Assembly: GCF_024713945.1 (NCBI RefSeq)
Contig: NW_027461514.1
Location: 186,001-250,000, forward strand
Length of the DNA: 64,000 bases
Reading direction: 5' to 3'
Source: Dermatophagoides farinae
Lineage: Eukaryota; Arthropoda; Arachnida; Sarcoptiformes; Pyroglyphidae
In this document: in pieces, positions 29,201 to 37,547 of the stretch
Numbering within the stretch: the stretch's first letter is position 1
How the letters are laid out: each line of letters starts with the position of its first letter
The notes under the pieces: generated by a model
Seen by the model: only the letters and a program-made list of their open reading frames with translations
Told to the model about the DNA's origin: nothing
Databases searched by the model: none
Translations under genes and position numbers: made by a program

Positions 29201-32200
29201 TGATTGAATGTTATAATTCGTATTTGTTGATTGGCGATGTTGAACCTCAGCGAAGCTCGTACACGTTGATGTGCGATGTGATGAATACCTCCATTACTGA
29301 GTATCTGGAATCCTACCCACTCTACGATCAACAAGGAAATTATAAATTAAATAGAAAACTATTCTCTTCAGTTTCGAAAGCTACGCTTAACGAAGTGTCG
29401 TTTTTATCTTTTGATGATGCGGATTATAACTCTAAAACACCGAAAGATTTCGAATATTGGCTCGTTAATAATTCGTTACCCATTGCATTTACTTCCACTC
29501 ACATTTGCCAAGTTATATCATTTCTCATAAAAAGGACTAACGATGATTCACTGCTCGAACTTTACAGAACTAAGATCAAAAATTACACGGTTCTATTCAA
29601 CGATATAATGAATACAAGTATGCATTTAATACCTGTTGGCTTCTTGATTTTTGTTTATTGCTACTTAGGCATCGCCAAAGCAGTTAAGTTGGAAATTTCA
29701 ATTAATAATCTTTTGTTCGTTAGGTTAATGTACAAGTATATTATTCCAAAAGAAAGTCTTACAAGTGAATGCAACCGGCAGTTAAATCAGAGCGATTTTT
29801 ATACGCTTGAAGAACTATATATTTTGAGAAAAAAGCTGTTCAAAGAAGTAGCAAATGCAGAACTTAGTCAAGAAAACTTGGCGAATTATAATGACACCAT
29901 GATTGCTGAATTTTTAAAAGAGAAGTACAATGATTTCTTTGAAAAAAACAAATTAGTTGAAAAAGAGGTCTTTTCTCTTTGTACTTTAGCGTGTGATTTG
30001 TATTATAGAAATTTGGTGACATATGACTCTAAACTGGACATGAGCTTTTTCTTTAAATTTTTATATTGCCCAAGTTACTGTTGCCAGTTACTCTATTACA
30101 AATTGTTGAAAAAGTCAGCTCTCGTTTATAATGAAGTTAGATACTTGTTCGACCACTGTAACAAATCTTCAAGAGTTTTTATTTTAGTCAAACTAATTAA
30201 AGAGTACAAAGAATGCTTTTCAGTGTTGTATGAGTGTTCATTTTCATTATCAACGGTCAGAAAAAATTTATTTACAGATTTAAAGTCTGTTATTAGTTTC
30301 CTTTCTTATTGTCACGAAAAAATCATACTTGACTTCGATTTGCATTCTTTCAATAAACTGTACGTGAACAATCAATACTTGTACATAGTGGCTTTCCAAG
30401 CGCTTTGTGATTACAAAACGTTCAATATTGATCAAGAACGAAAAATAATGGAACTAGTGTCAGGGTTGATCGATGTTTTTATCAAATATAAATGTGTTGA
30501 CAAATTATGTGTCATTATTGGCCACCTAATTCAAAACTATAATTTAAACTCTGATTCGATTATCGATCTTGCAAAATACCCGGTTGTGTTGATTTTGCTT
30601 ACAATTTTAATAGATTCTTTACTTGTTTCCGCGTCCCAGGCATCTATTGAAACGCTATCTGCCATCGGTTCAAACTTATGTCGAATGGTTTCTCTAGCAG
30701 CGGAAAACGAAAATGATATTGAATACATATTTTGGTCTGTGTTTACTAATTTGATCAGTGACATATCCAAATTTTTGTTTGAAGAAAACTCGATCATAGA
30801 CAATCCTATCGAACAAATTTGTGGAAAGTTCACATCTGTACTACCTAAGCACATTTTATCTAGTCTAAAACTTTTACCATCTTATTTATTTTTGTTAGAT
30901 GTCCAAAATCAAGCCACAACTTATAACCTGTACTGCTGTTCAACGATACTTATAAAGACAATACTTGAAAAAAGTAATATTTTGAACGGAGGGTCTGTTA
31001 ATGAACTGAAGATCACAAAAATAGCAACAACATTTATTAAACAAAGTTTTAGATCGCATCATTTTTTGTCGGTGCAAAAAGAATATTTCAACCTTCTTTC
31101 CAAAGCCTCTAAATTATACAGTTTAAATTACGATTCCAAGATCAATGTAGTCATGCAAAAATTTAGGTATAAAGTTCCTACCGTTCCTTGCTGTATAGAA
31201 TACAGGTTTAACAATACTAGATTTATCGATGGAAATGACTCTTTTTTCACTATTATTCCTCTAGATAATAGTTATAGACTCTTATTTGCAATTTGGCAAA
31301 TCCATCTCATTAATTTCTATGCAAACATTAAAATAGGCAATTATCAAGAAGCCAAAACGAACTACAACAAAATCGTTTATTTAGCTTTGGGCAATTTATT
31401 GGCGTTCGAAAAAATTCTTTCCGTGATCTATTCATTGCTTGACGAACTCATTTCAGCTAAAAAGAACATTGAAATATATGATTTCACAACCAATGAACTG
31501 TTCGAGCAAATCGACATTCCTTTTTACGTAAAAATAATTGAAAACGTGCGAGACGTATGTTTCCTTACAAATTCGTATCCGAAAACTATATGTATGCTTT
31601 TACGAAACATATCTCTGATTTTGATTAGATTTATCATCAAAGCATCGGTAAAAGTTGATGACATTTCTCTTTTCGAATATCCTGACTGTTACAAGTACCA
31701 TAACTGTTGTGACTTCAATCTGTTGAAAGATTACTTTGGTGAGACTATTTTGGACTTATGGCTTGTTTACATATTTGCAACAACTGAAGTGCACGATCAA
31801 TCCACGTGGGATTTGTATTTTTCGTACATTACTGAAAAGAAAGACTTTGTGCTACATTTGCTAAGTAAATTGGTATCTTCAGTTACGTTTTTACTTTATA
31901 GAAAATTTTTTTTCGTTCTTGCTGTGATTAAATTGCATTATTTACTTAGTTCGGAAAATGAAAACTTTATAATTTACACCAGAGAGGATAAAATAAAAGC
32001 TTTTTCTACTATCTCATTTTTTGAGTTAGTAGAATCTCTTTATTGTGAAAACACAGAGAATTTGCTAGAATATTGTTTGAGAATATCAACACCGGCTACT
32101 TGCAAACCATTGTGTGCTGCACATGAATTAATGAGCAATATTTTTTCAGAGGAACTCAACGAAGTACTCACCAAGTTTTTAGTGTCAAAATTCTTTTCGA

Positions 32201-35200
32201 TCGAACCGACCGAAACTGATTCAGAGGCTAACACCAACACTGTTTTGACTAGTTTTAACGTATGTGACGTAATTCTTAATAATACCCTTACTGCATGTAA
32301 TCAAATATCAGGCGCAGTCAAATATGTTCATGGAATGTTGAATAAAACACTCGAAGCGGCTCAACAGCTATCTTACTACATAGATTTCAAATGCAGATTA
32401 CTTATACGACTAAAAAACTCGACTTTGCTAGTAAACAACGTACCTCTTACTTGCTATTATAAATTAGCGGATAATTTTGGATATAAACCAAAACTAAAAG
32501 AAGTAATAGATATCATAGAAGATTCAATACTTTCCGCGACGTCGTTAACTGTGCCAGTGATTTCCAACCTGTTTACTATGTTTTATTATTATGAGCACAG
32601 AATAACTGACTTGAGCAACATAACATTTTTTTGTAATCTTATCATAAAGTTGATGAATTCAAATATACTAAAAAATAAACAAGAACAACAGCATATTAAC
32701 ATTTTTAAAGCATTCATATTAAAGGATTACCAAAAAGTTCTAAATTACAACACAGAAAATTTGGATTATATTGTGGACCTGAAGGTTGACTTATCAGCTA
32801 TAGACAAGAATCTATGTAATGCTACCGAAATGTGCAAGAAATTTATCACACTTCTCGTTTCGACTTGCAATTTCTACGCTGCCATAATGCTTGGACTCGA
32901 CATTCAATCATGCCTAACTCATCTGTCAGCTGAGCAGGTTTCATTGATCATAACCTCGAATTTGGATTATCACGGATTCGAGCGTTTATGTTCTTTTTAT
33001 CACTATCAAGACAGTTTAACCAATTTTTATTTGTTTCAGTGTCTTAGCAAATTAAACTCAGTAATGTCTGTTGCAAATATGGTAAATAGTTTGACAGTAG
33101 ATAACATGAATGAAATAATCAATACACAAGAGGAATTAGATGCGGAAGAAACGATTGGATTGTACTGTTATAATAGCACATTCATGTTTTTAGAAGTTTT
33201 CAATAAGTCCGTGTACGAAGAAATTTTCGAGTTATATTTCAATTTTATTGAATACCGAAACAGAATTGTTGCTAAATACTGTGTCATGGATACAAGTTAC
33301 TGCAACGTGCTGAACGAAGCTTGGCAAAATAAACTATTTCACATACAGGAATCCACAGAGTATTTTATGGAGTTTGTGTACCTGCTCTACGAATTGTATT
33401 TTGAGTACTCGCTAGCGGCTAAGAGAAAGAGCATGACAAATAATAATTTGAACTTCTATCAGCTAGGCAAGAAGTTTGATGAACTGAAGAGCGAAACTCG
33501 CGCAATCTACTTGTATAAATATAATTCTCAATCGGATAGCTTTAGTATCTTATCAGCCTACCTCCTTAAAGTTTTTTTCTACAAGTTCTTATCGGTTTAC
33601 TTCCAGCAACTACCTAAAAATTTGTTCTGCAAGCAAAATGATATGAATTTCCTTAACATTATATGTTCTAGAGTTCAAGATGCAGTTTGGCATACTTTAT
33701 ACTACGAGAAATGGCTTTCACTATTCACCAACATACAGGTCAGTGGTTTTAGCGCGAAAAATACCTTGATGCAAAGTTTCTGCAAGCCTACTAACCTAGT
33801 GACTGACTTAAACCACAAAATTAATCTGCGAATCAAATACAACAAGGCCAATCTAAAACAGTGGATCGTGAGTTTGAATAATCTTCTTACGATGAACTTA
33901 CAAGACTGCCTGAACGGACAAAAACGTCCGGATGCAATATTCAAGAAAACGTTCTTGGAACCATTGGTCCAGGCTTTCCAATTCAACCGTTCCAACTTGA
34001 AAACCGAGTTGATGATGCTCATGAAAGCTTTCAGCGTACTGACCCCGCAACACGTTGCCTCAATCATTGAAGTGAAGAAAATCAAACTTATCGCGTGTTT
34101 TACAGTGGAGTTGGCACAAAGTGTGGCAAAAAACTTGTTAATGCAAACAAACAACGAAATTTTTCAAGATGTGTTCATCACGCTGAACAATAAAACTGAA
34201 ATATCGTTAAGCGACTACGTCGTCTGCAACCAAGCCAACTTACTAAACTATCATTGCAATTTGATCTTCTACCCTTTAAAGCCTCAAATCATCACTCAGT
34301 TTATTGTATCAGCATGTTACAAGGCTATACTGTTAAACCCGCTTAATGCGCATGCCTGGTTTATCTTGGGCCACAACAGCATCGCAAGCTACGCCATCGT
34401 ATCGCTTCTAATTTGCTGTTACTTGGACATCTCTAAGTATTTGATTTATGTCATCCTTTGGCTATTTTCGTTTACCGATCAACAGGCCGTCACGCATAGC
34501 TTGTCTTTGTTGTACCACAGTGAGATTAAGCTGCTTATGAGCTATTTACGTACTTTCGAAGAAAATCCAGAACTCAAAACACTTGAAGTGATGTACCTAA
34601 AAATGTTCAATACTTGTAGATTTTTGAAATCTAGCAACTATGCTGACAACTTAGTTATCAAAGCGAAAAATAGTATGAAGCAAGACTTTTGTAATTTTAT
34701 TGACCACTTGGCGTCTTATAAATGTGCTTCCTCGAAAAACTTTTTTCACTACTTCGAAACACTTAAGCTGGATATCATTCACACAGCTCACTACTCCGTG
34801 CTGGACATTCTGAAAGTTTGGAAGGATAACGACCAAATCACTATTCACACAAGCAACAACGTCACGTTGCTCGTCTATCCCGTAGCAATCGCTAATAATG
34901 TCAAGGTTTCTGAAACGTTACTGAACGTTTTTGCAATTTATGCTGCCACTGCTTCGTATTTCTTGTTAAAGCAAGAGTCATACGTCATTTTTTTGACAGC
35001 GGACTCGAAAAAAATTTATTTACTTATTAGCTATGAAACCTGCAACAACATTTTTGTGCCGATATTACAGCGAATACTTTATGACAAGTTCAAGAATGAC
35101 GTCTGTATAAACATCCGCACATCTTTTTGTTATGACATTGACGAGCTTTGCGTTAAAAATTTGTTTGGCCTGCGGTATCAAAAACTCAAGTTTATCTCAA

Positions 35201-35238
35201 ACAAACTCAAAATCAGTTGGCCGTTTAATTCATTTTAG
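23290..35238 (+). CDS. TRRAP: TRRAP/Tra1-like giant HEAT-FAT protein lacking most of the pseudokinase
   Basis: A single 3982-residue frame of helical HEAT/TPR-type repeats. The best family match is near residues 3690-3731: AWFILGH, then an alpha-helical stretch with CYL and KYLIYVILWLFSF, corresponding to the CYL...SKSRKYLAKVLWLLSFDD signature in the FAT region of TRRAP. TRRAP/Tra1 is the activator-binding scaffold of SAGA and NuA4 acetyltransferases. After the match, animal and fungal proteins continue for several hundred residues through FRB, pseudokinase and FATC. Here only about 250 remain; the end holds a strand pair resembling the pseudokinase N-lobe (KKIYLLISYETCN) and then stops at a TAG 72 bp from the next gene. 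Coding is certain, the family call moderate; another large HEAT protein is possible. Confidence 0.58.
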   Translation: MASDAIERWLKVRKFNEDGSPVIFTCRLDSHDFQSYCESLYTIISFIDHLPISLWPPIVKDTFFIFERIQGYSKAAQESLMSYDVESSLNRSYAFEVELVMLDHLLSALIFILLAILKQHQADSYYYSDLNYVTINVLFNISIFYNIRCQSLANICFQQNEQNKPIVLLQRQPFIILQLINYLLSNLFVHLRNNELPDDIYINEIITNFLLLVLLDKLYKSSNPEMITQLEDTPFEVATIASCVERKWSLSQIKFASQMGIVSFDLTNQEDKKPTDNQYLLGIILATLTSIKVFITKFSKYCNEYSLFIPQIWSSVGRSMVEHVVINFKSLNFLELYDKLNSLNSPVANVTKLVLLSNIIALKNSFVYVKSDTIVLSKNNDIDSIKAIIHCYFFLFLEFSKLTFEVISKKYVESSFMSFFVKEQTIIYIPMYYLASFDAFIFYYLSNLIETTNSSFNLYSFDKLIRNFEFCSLQPNNLIMTQYYCTSIYHYLCVNKLTIFDWIISYISLCELSFDVLMFKNNQSCFFKLLDQIIAFTKSLSRSGYHEVYFCMLFVLATIILTFLNNYANYVKSPSFSANQIILDNLFEYEIEVADIVEVLRNFSDVEFYFKCPTMFIPISQLMIFYVTQVIRFALKVDKKYILFVADHAIDCCNKFYFSSNIVEFLNAEANFKDLTPVSTFFQKYTLLLIAAQSLKNYGYFINQTDQAFDVAYHLKYDSIDALNDSIQVSISNIINFFYSGNIDSLSFPISLFCLEKSSLWTIFKYICALFDSFSEFIKHCKHYNQYNSLNTTIKQIFESLLFFHFFDSVQIFNNLICYYIDKLPSHPFFYFWLLFRTVYFMPKCSYKCITLIFINDMFNIGFTELIEDRQIDINDVTSMEDFMKQYKSNLVKKTETHATLTKKEIVYLQSLVIQDAQDDNLYLFDILLTMFPKIAESGSFCLSNVSCRLFLLFTIFKFNKTEMASSTLKAVINNKQFFKVDQSEQAAAINEKNVSWLGSACNGFFHIYNQDINEQFHSSLLRGYSKQPALACVNFLTMILFSLVLLLCVFQSKETSVLISSIIFAVYSNNDSIIEFENGALNRQIANPLLNRILKNIVADKFKDAKIKDNKSDNYAASNTSEPKSSKELIEETSFPVYFVVDPSIIHLLVYEVFQNNVNNTLNSILKLFIEHEYKCSFSTFILDFAQVLLNSNLPDTVIYYLIMCFPKSIVDNSLNSIINLLKISIYKQAPLTIYWCLSYLNLLKFHELLQAEDLFTRSYFDRNWSVVPQLFIQLFTSGGTEVRFYPNTLIFSELKCLRESLHYIKNMSFDENGNVTKKFQINKLAALLLSKLGKSGFNTVKEKKVITFLPDIGINTFIVSEEFKVIISCDNLNDKQIFRLNLLKIMANEQLIASLTDDQCLHLFHLSSKHELLEAFTPQFKDKLFNSLSNMNLLNLIPLTIWKDFKSICKDINYLYRYENTLMPLEVIINYFMQKSSSTDFCIGTENEYHYFLLVLSQSLFHYSLLLNLIKSNLKIHMFIVTNLLACDVNKIKLIFLKFNTNIPLLFQILVQKKHTLDLPSQNLSVFLNYLIDNFVVQVESIEVNTTQNLFSSILTTLSIFFNLCELFKFEPKNAKYIGSNKHVVGEENSIWINAFACVVSSFTPWVNLGIRLLLIILLSINNQRCEARNNKNIILGDNKSEELFGRILLEEKILLKLFNVVNELQPIIFLISCENFFAKEGFTKDQFNHPLLCYLHNNNDSNLLTKYFQSLLTKWLYCSFYDKQEVYEFLKYLNSLAMLMNKNTGTTTPQDASDEFVLSGSYLARELLVNGHVHQKVCKELLCQFIVHLNSNTINIGIHSAICKAILLFPHFLKIGTLYENLIPFLSNLHVSNFRTLHIQNSHFNLSKKLPWMSKVLQYHKTADYFLFNIELIKSIYTTIIHCIDASNQIRSYEKITFLLVFIFPVLSIISGFTTILNYWHEYLVVSLIECYNSYLLIGDVEPQRSSYTLMCDVMNTSITEYLESYPLYDQQGNYKLNRKLFSSVSKATLNEVSFLSFDDADYNSKTPKDFEYWLVNNSLPIAFTSTHICQVISFLIKRTNDDSLLELYRTKIKNYTVLFNDIMNTSMHLIPVGFLIFVYCYLGIAKAVKLEISINNLLFVRLMYKYIIPKESLTSECNRQLNQSDFYTLEELYILRKKLFKEVANAELSQENLANYNDTMIAEFLKEKYNDFFEKNKLVEKEVFSLCTLACDLYYRNLVTYDSKLDMSFFFKFLYCPSYCCQLLYYKLLKKSALVYNEVRYLFDHCNKSSRVFILVKLIKEYKECFSVLYECSFSLSTVRKNLFTDLKSVISFLSYCHEKIILDFDLHSFNKLYVNNQYLYIVAFQALCDYKTFNIDQERKIMELVSGLIDVFIKYKCVDKLCVIIGHLIQNYNLNSDSIIDLAKYPVVLILLTILIDSLLVSASQASIETLSAIGSNLCRMVSLAAENENDIEYIFWSVFTNLISDISKFLFEENSIIDNPIEQICGKFTSVLPKHILSSLKLLPSYLFLLDVQNQATTYNLYCCSTILIKTILEKSNILNGGSVNELKITKIATTFIKQSFRSHHFLSVQKEYFNLLSKASKLYSLNYDSKINVVMQKFRYKVPTVPCCIEYRFNNTRFIDGNDSFFTIIPLDNSYRLLFAIWQIHLINFYANIKIGNYQEAKTNYNKIVYLALGNLLAFEKILSVIYSLLDELISAKKNIEIYDFTTNELFEQIDIPFYVKIIENVRDVCFLTNSYPKTICMLLRNISLILIRFIIKASVKVDDISLFEYPDCYKYHNCCDFNLLKDYFGETILDLWLVYIFATTEVHDQSTWDLYFSYITEKKDFVLHLLSKLVSSVTFLLYRKFFFVLAVIKLHYLLSSENENFIIYTREDKIKAFSTISFFELVESLYCENTENLLEYCLRISTPATCKPLCAAHELMSNIFSEELNEVLTKFLVSKFFSIEPTETDSEANTNTVLTSFNVCDVILNNTLTACNQISGAVKYVHGMLNKTLEAAQQLSYYIDFKCRLLIRLKNSTLLVNNVPLTCYYKLADNFGYKPKLKEVIDIIEDSILSATSLTVPVISNLFTMFYYYEHRITDLSNITFFCNLIIKLMNSNILKNKQEQQHINIFKAFILKDYQKVLNYNTENLDYIVDLKVDLSAIDKNLCNATEMCKKFITLLVSTCNFYAAIMLGLDIQSCLTHLSAEQVSLIITSNLDYHGFERLCSFYHYQDSLTNFYLFQCLSKLNSVMSVANMVNSLTVDNMNEIINTQEELDAEETIGLYCYNSTFMFLEVFNKSVYEEIFELYFNFIEYRNRIVAKYCVMDTSYCNVLNEAWQNKLFHIQESTEYFMEFVYLLYELYFEYSLAAKRKSMTNNNLNFYQLGKKFDELKSETRAIYLYKYNSQSDSFSILSAYLLKVFFYKFLSVYFQQLPKNLFCKQNDMNFLNIICSRVQDAVWHTLYYEKWLSLFTNIQVSGFSAKNTLMQSFCKPTNLVTDLNHKINLRIKYNKANLKQWIVSLNNLLTMNLQDCLNGQKRPDAIFKKTFLEPLVQAFQFNRSNLKTELMMLMKAFSVLTPQHVASIIEVKKIKLIACFTVELAQSVAKNLLMQTNNEIFQDVFITLNNKTEISLSDYVVCNQANLLNYHCNLIFYPLKPQIITQFIVSACYKAILLNPLNAHAWFILGHNSIASYAIVSLLICCYLDISKYLIYVILWLFSFTDQQAVTHSLSLLYHSEIKLLMSYLRTFEENPELKTLEVMYLKMFNTCRFLKSSNYADNLVIKAKNSMKQDFCNFIDHLASYKCASSKNFFHYFETLKLDIIHTAHYSVLDILKVWKDNDQITIHTSNNVTLLVYPVAIANNVKVSETLLNVFAIYAATASYFLLKQESYVIFLTADSKKIYLLISYETCNNIFVPILQRILYDKFKNDVCINIRTSFCYDIDELCVKNLFGLRYQKLKFISNKLKISWPFNSF

Positions 35239-35310
35239 TAGTTGATCCTGTGCAGTTGATAATGACTGTTTAGCTAAAATAAACTTTGTACATATACGTA
35301 ATTAAATAAA

Positions 35311-36348
35311 CTATTCTAATTTAACTCTTTTACCTCTCGGTGGCGAGCTTAATTTTTTGGTTCCTGCGTTCTTTTTTATAAGTTCAGGCTTGTCCTGGTC
35401 CGAGTTTGTCTGGAGAATTATCGAGACGGGTTTGATCGAATCGGCTTTACTTTGCGCGCCGAGACTCGATGACTTTTCTGAGGTTACCTCAGAATCCAAT
35501 AAATTGTTTTCTGTGAACAAAGGCGAGTAGATCAAAGAATCCGCTGAGTTGTCGGTGAAATCTATCACAGAACTATTCAGACTGGTGCGCGTAACGGTTG
35601 GACGGTCGTTTTTCAATTTCGGATTGAACCACGTTGCAAACTGCGACTGGCTCGACGAGCCTGAATAATTCTTGGGAGCGTCCGAGTTTTTTGACTTTTC
35701 AGTTTCAGTCTGAAGGGCTTCTATAGAAGCTTCAGTGTTCTTTTCAAGCTTGTTCGGCGTGAAGAACGGAATTTCCATGTTTGCGTAACGTTCCAGCAGC
35801 GCTCGCAGTCCGTTCGTTTCGTCGATCAACTTGTAAAAAAACTCTTCATCTTTTTTCTGTGTGTTCTCCACAGATAAAAAGTCCAACTCTACGTTGCATT
35901 CGCCGCATAAAGGATGATCATTTACTTGGGACGTTACTCCGGAGGCCGCCTCCAAAAAAGTGTACGTCGCCTTGCACTTCGGGCAAGTTAGCAAGTCACT
36001 TTGCTTACAGTCAACCATTTTGTTCTGTAGATCGTTGAGCAACGTTTTGTACCTCCAGTTTATTGCAGCAATGGCGTACGGCGCGATGCGCCACAGAAAG
36101 GCGGGTCGAGCACTATTTTGATTCGAACTGATTCGCTCCAAAATCATGTGGTTTTCTAATTTTAGTAAAACTTTCATCAAAAGAGCTTCTTTCCAGTTCA
36201 AAATACTCAAAATTTCCGCTTCTGAAAACGCTTTCTCGTTCTTCGCCAGAAAATCCAGCAATATTATTGTCGCGTCGTCATAAAAGTATCTACCAACTAG
36301 TCCAAAAAATTCATTTATTCCTGAAACTACATAGTTGCTTTTAGACAT
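35311..36348 (-). CDS. GTF2E1: TFIIE alpha subunit
   Basis: General RNA polymerase II transcription factor that recruits and regulates TFIIH at promoters. The 345-residue protein has an extended winged helix (about 10-110: GLVGRYFYDDATIILLDFL, then the arginine- and tryptophan-containing wing) followed by a C4 zinc ribbon with LTCPKCKATYTF and HPLCGECNVELDF, as in the family (C-x2-C...C-x2-C). The second half is acidic and Ser-rich, ending in a basic SPPRGKRVKLE tail, which may be a nuclear localisation signal. GC content is higher here than in the TRRAP gene. Convergent with the TRRAP-like gene. Confidence 0.9.
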   Translation of the reverse strand: MSKSNYVVSGINEFFGLVGRYFYDDATIILLDFLAKNEKAFSEAEILSILNWKEALLMKVLLKLENHMILERISSNQNSARPAFLWRIAPYAIAAINWRYKTLLNDLQNKMVDCKQSDLLTCPKCKATYTFLEAASGVTSQVNDHPLCGECNVELDFLSVENTQKKDEEFFYKLIDETNGLRALLERYANMEIPFFTPNKLEKNTEASIEALQTETEKSKNSDAPKNYSGSSSQSQFATWFNPKLKNDRPTVTRTSLNSSVIDFTDNSADSLIYSPLFTENNLLDSEVTSEKSSSLGAQSKADSIKPVSIILQTNSDQDKPELIKKNAGTKKLSSPPRGKRVKLE

Positions 36349-36466
36349 TGATAGACGAACAATAATACCTAAAAATATATTTTAGTTAAATAATTATGAA
36401 ACTAATAATATCGTGTGGAAGAAAATAAATAAAAAAACAAGGTTACTACTTAGCCTATTCAATTAT

Positions 36467-37413
36467 TTAATCCAACTGTTTGAGAAGGTATTCGATGGAT
36501 TTGTCAATGTCACCGTTGCAGGCGTTCAAAGCTTCGTGGTTAGCTTTGTTGTCAAGGAAACCCATGTTTTTTAGTTTGTCAAGTTGATCTTTGTATTTAT
36601 ATATGGTACCGTCTCCGGACGCTGCTTGTTCAGACATGAACTGAGCGTTGTTGTTCTTCATGGTGCCGTTCATTAGGCTGCCTATCTTGGAAATGGTTTC
36701 TGGGTTTATGTTTTTCATTGCTTCTTGAATCTGGCTTGGTGAGAACTGATTCATACCTTTGAGGTCTTCAGGGTTCATGTTGCTCACTGTGTCGTACGCT
36801 TTCTTTAAAGTTTCTGGGTCGAACATGTTGCTTCCAATGCCACATTCTGCTGTGTTTTTAGCAATCTTATCAAGAAGCGACGGATCTTGGTTGACCAAGT
36901 TGTTCAGGGTAGGATGCATATTGACAATTTCTCTTATTGTGTTTGGGTCTTTCATTAATTGACTCATCAAGCCTTGAATTTGAGGGTTGTCCAGCAACTT
37001 TTGCATTGTGTTCATGTCTGGCATGAATCCCCCGAATGGCGAGTTTTTCATCATGTTTTCAAACATCGGATTAGACGAGAAATTTGGTTTCTCAGTATTA
37101 GCTTCGTTCGCTTGAGCTGGCTTGGACGCTGCCTGAGACGCGTTGGAAGACGCAGAAGGGTTTTTTACAACGTGAATAATAGTGTTGTAGTTCTTTGCGT
37201 CTTCAGAAACTTCTTTGGAATCGTCACATACAATACCTATAAAAATTGAAACCTCAGTTAGTATATCTCTTACTTACCGTTCAAGACCAAACGAATGTTG
37301 CTGCTGCCAATCAAGTTTAGTTCATTGATTTTTTCCTTCACATCTTTGTAGGTAGAACAAGATGAAATGTCGAGATTTGTTAAGTGCTTCCCAAGGTATT
37401 TGAATTCAGTCAT
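36467..37413 (-). CDS. UBQLN: Ubiquilin/Dsk2 (UBL-STI1-UBA shuttle protein; two exons)
   Basis: Proteasome shuttle that binds ubiquitylated clients through UBA and the proteasome through UBL. Exon one (37278-37413) encodes most of the UBL (MTEFKYLGKHLTNLDIS..., ending IRLVLNG). A 41-nt intron with GTAAGT, an exact TACTAAC branch motif and TATAG joins it to 36467-37236, which continues the UBL (YNTIIHVVKN) and then a linker rich in Ala, Ser and Asn. STI1-like Met/Asn-rich repeats follow (MPDMNTMQKLLDNPQIQ; NPETISKIGSLMNG) and a C-terminal UBA (KLKNMGFLDNKANHEALNAC). Total 301 residues, shorter than animal ubiquilins but close to yeast Dsk2. The central frame alone lacks the UBL start, so splicing is needed. 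Confidence 0.9.
37237..37277 (-). other. 41-nt intron in ubiquilin with TACTAAC
   Basis: Longest intron found here. GTAAGT donor, TACTAAC branch-point motif and TATAG acceptor on the minus strand. It interrupts the UBL domain after VLN. Confidence 0.9.
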
Positions 37414-37547
37414 GTCGAAGTTATAATAATAGAAATAAAAATTTATATCAATATTTAATTACAAAATGCCGCATAAAGAAAAATCGTTTTTTTCGTTTCC
37501 ATTTTGTTTTGGTTTATGATATATTAATCTTAAAAACAAACACGATC

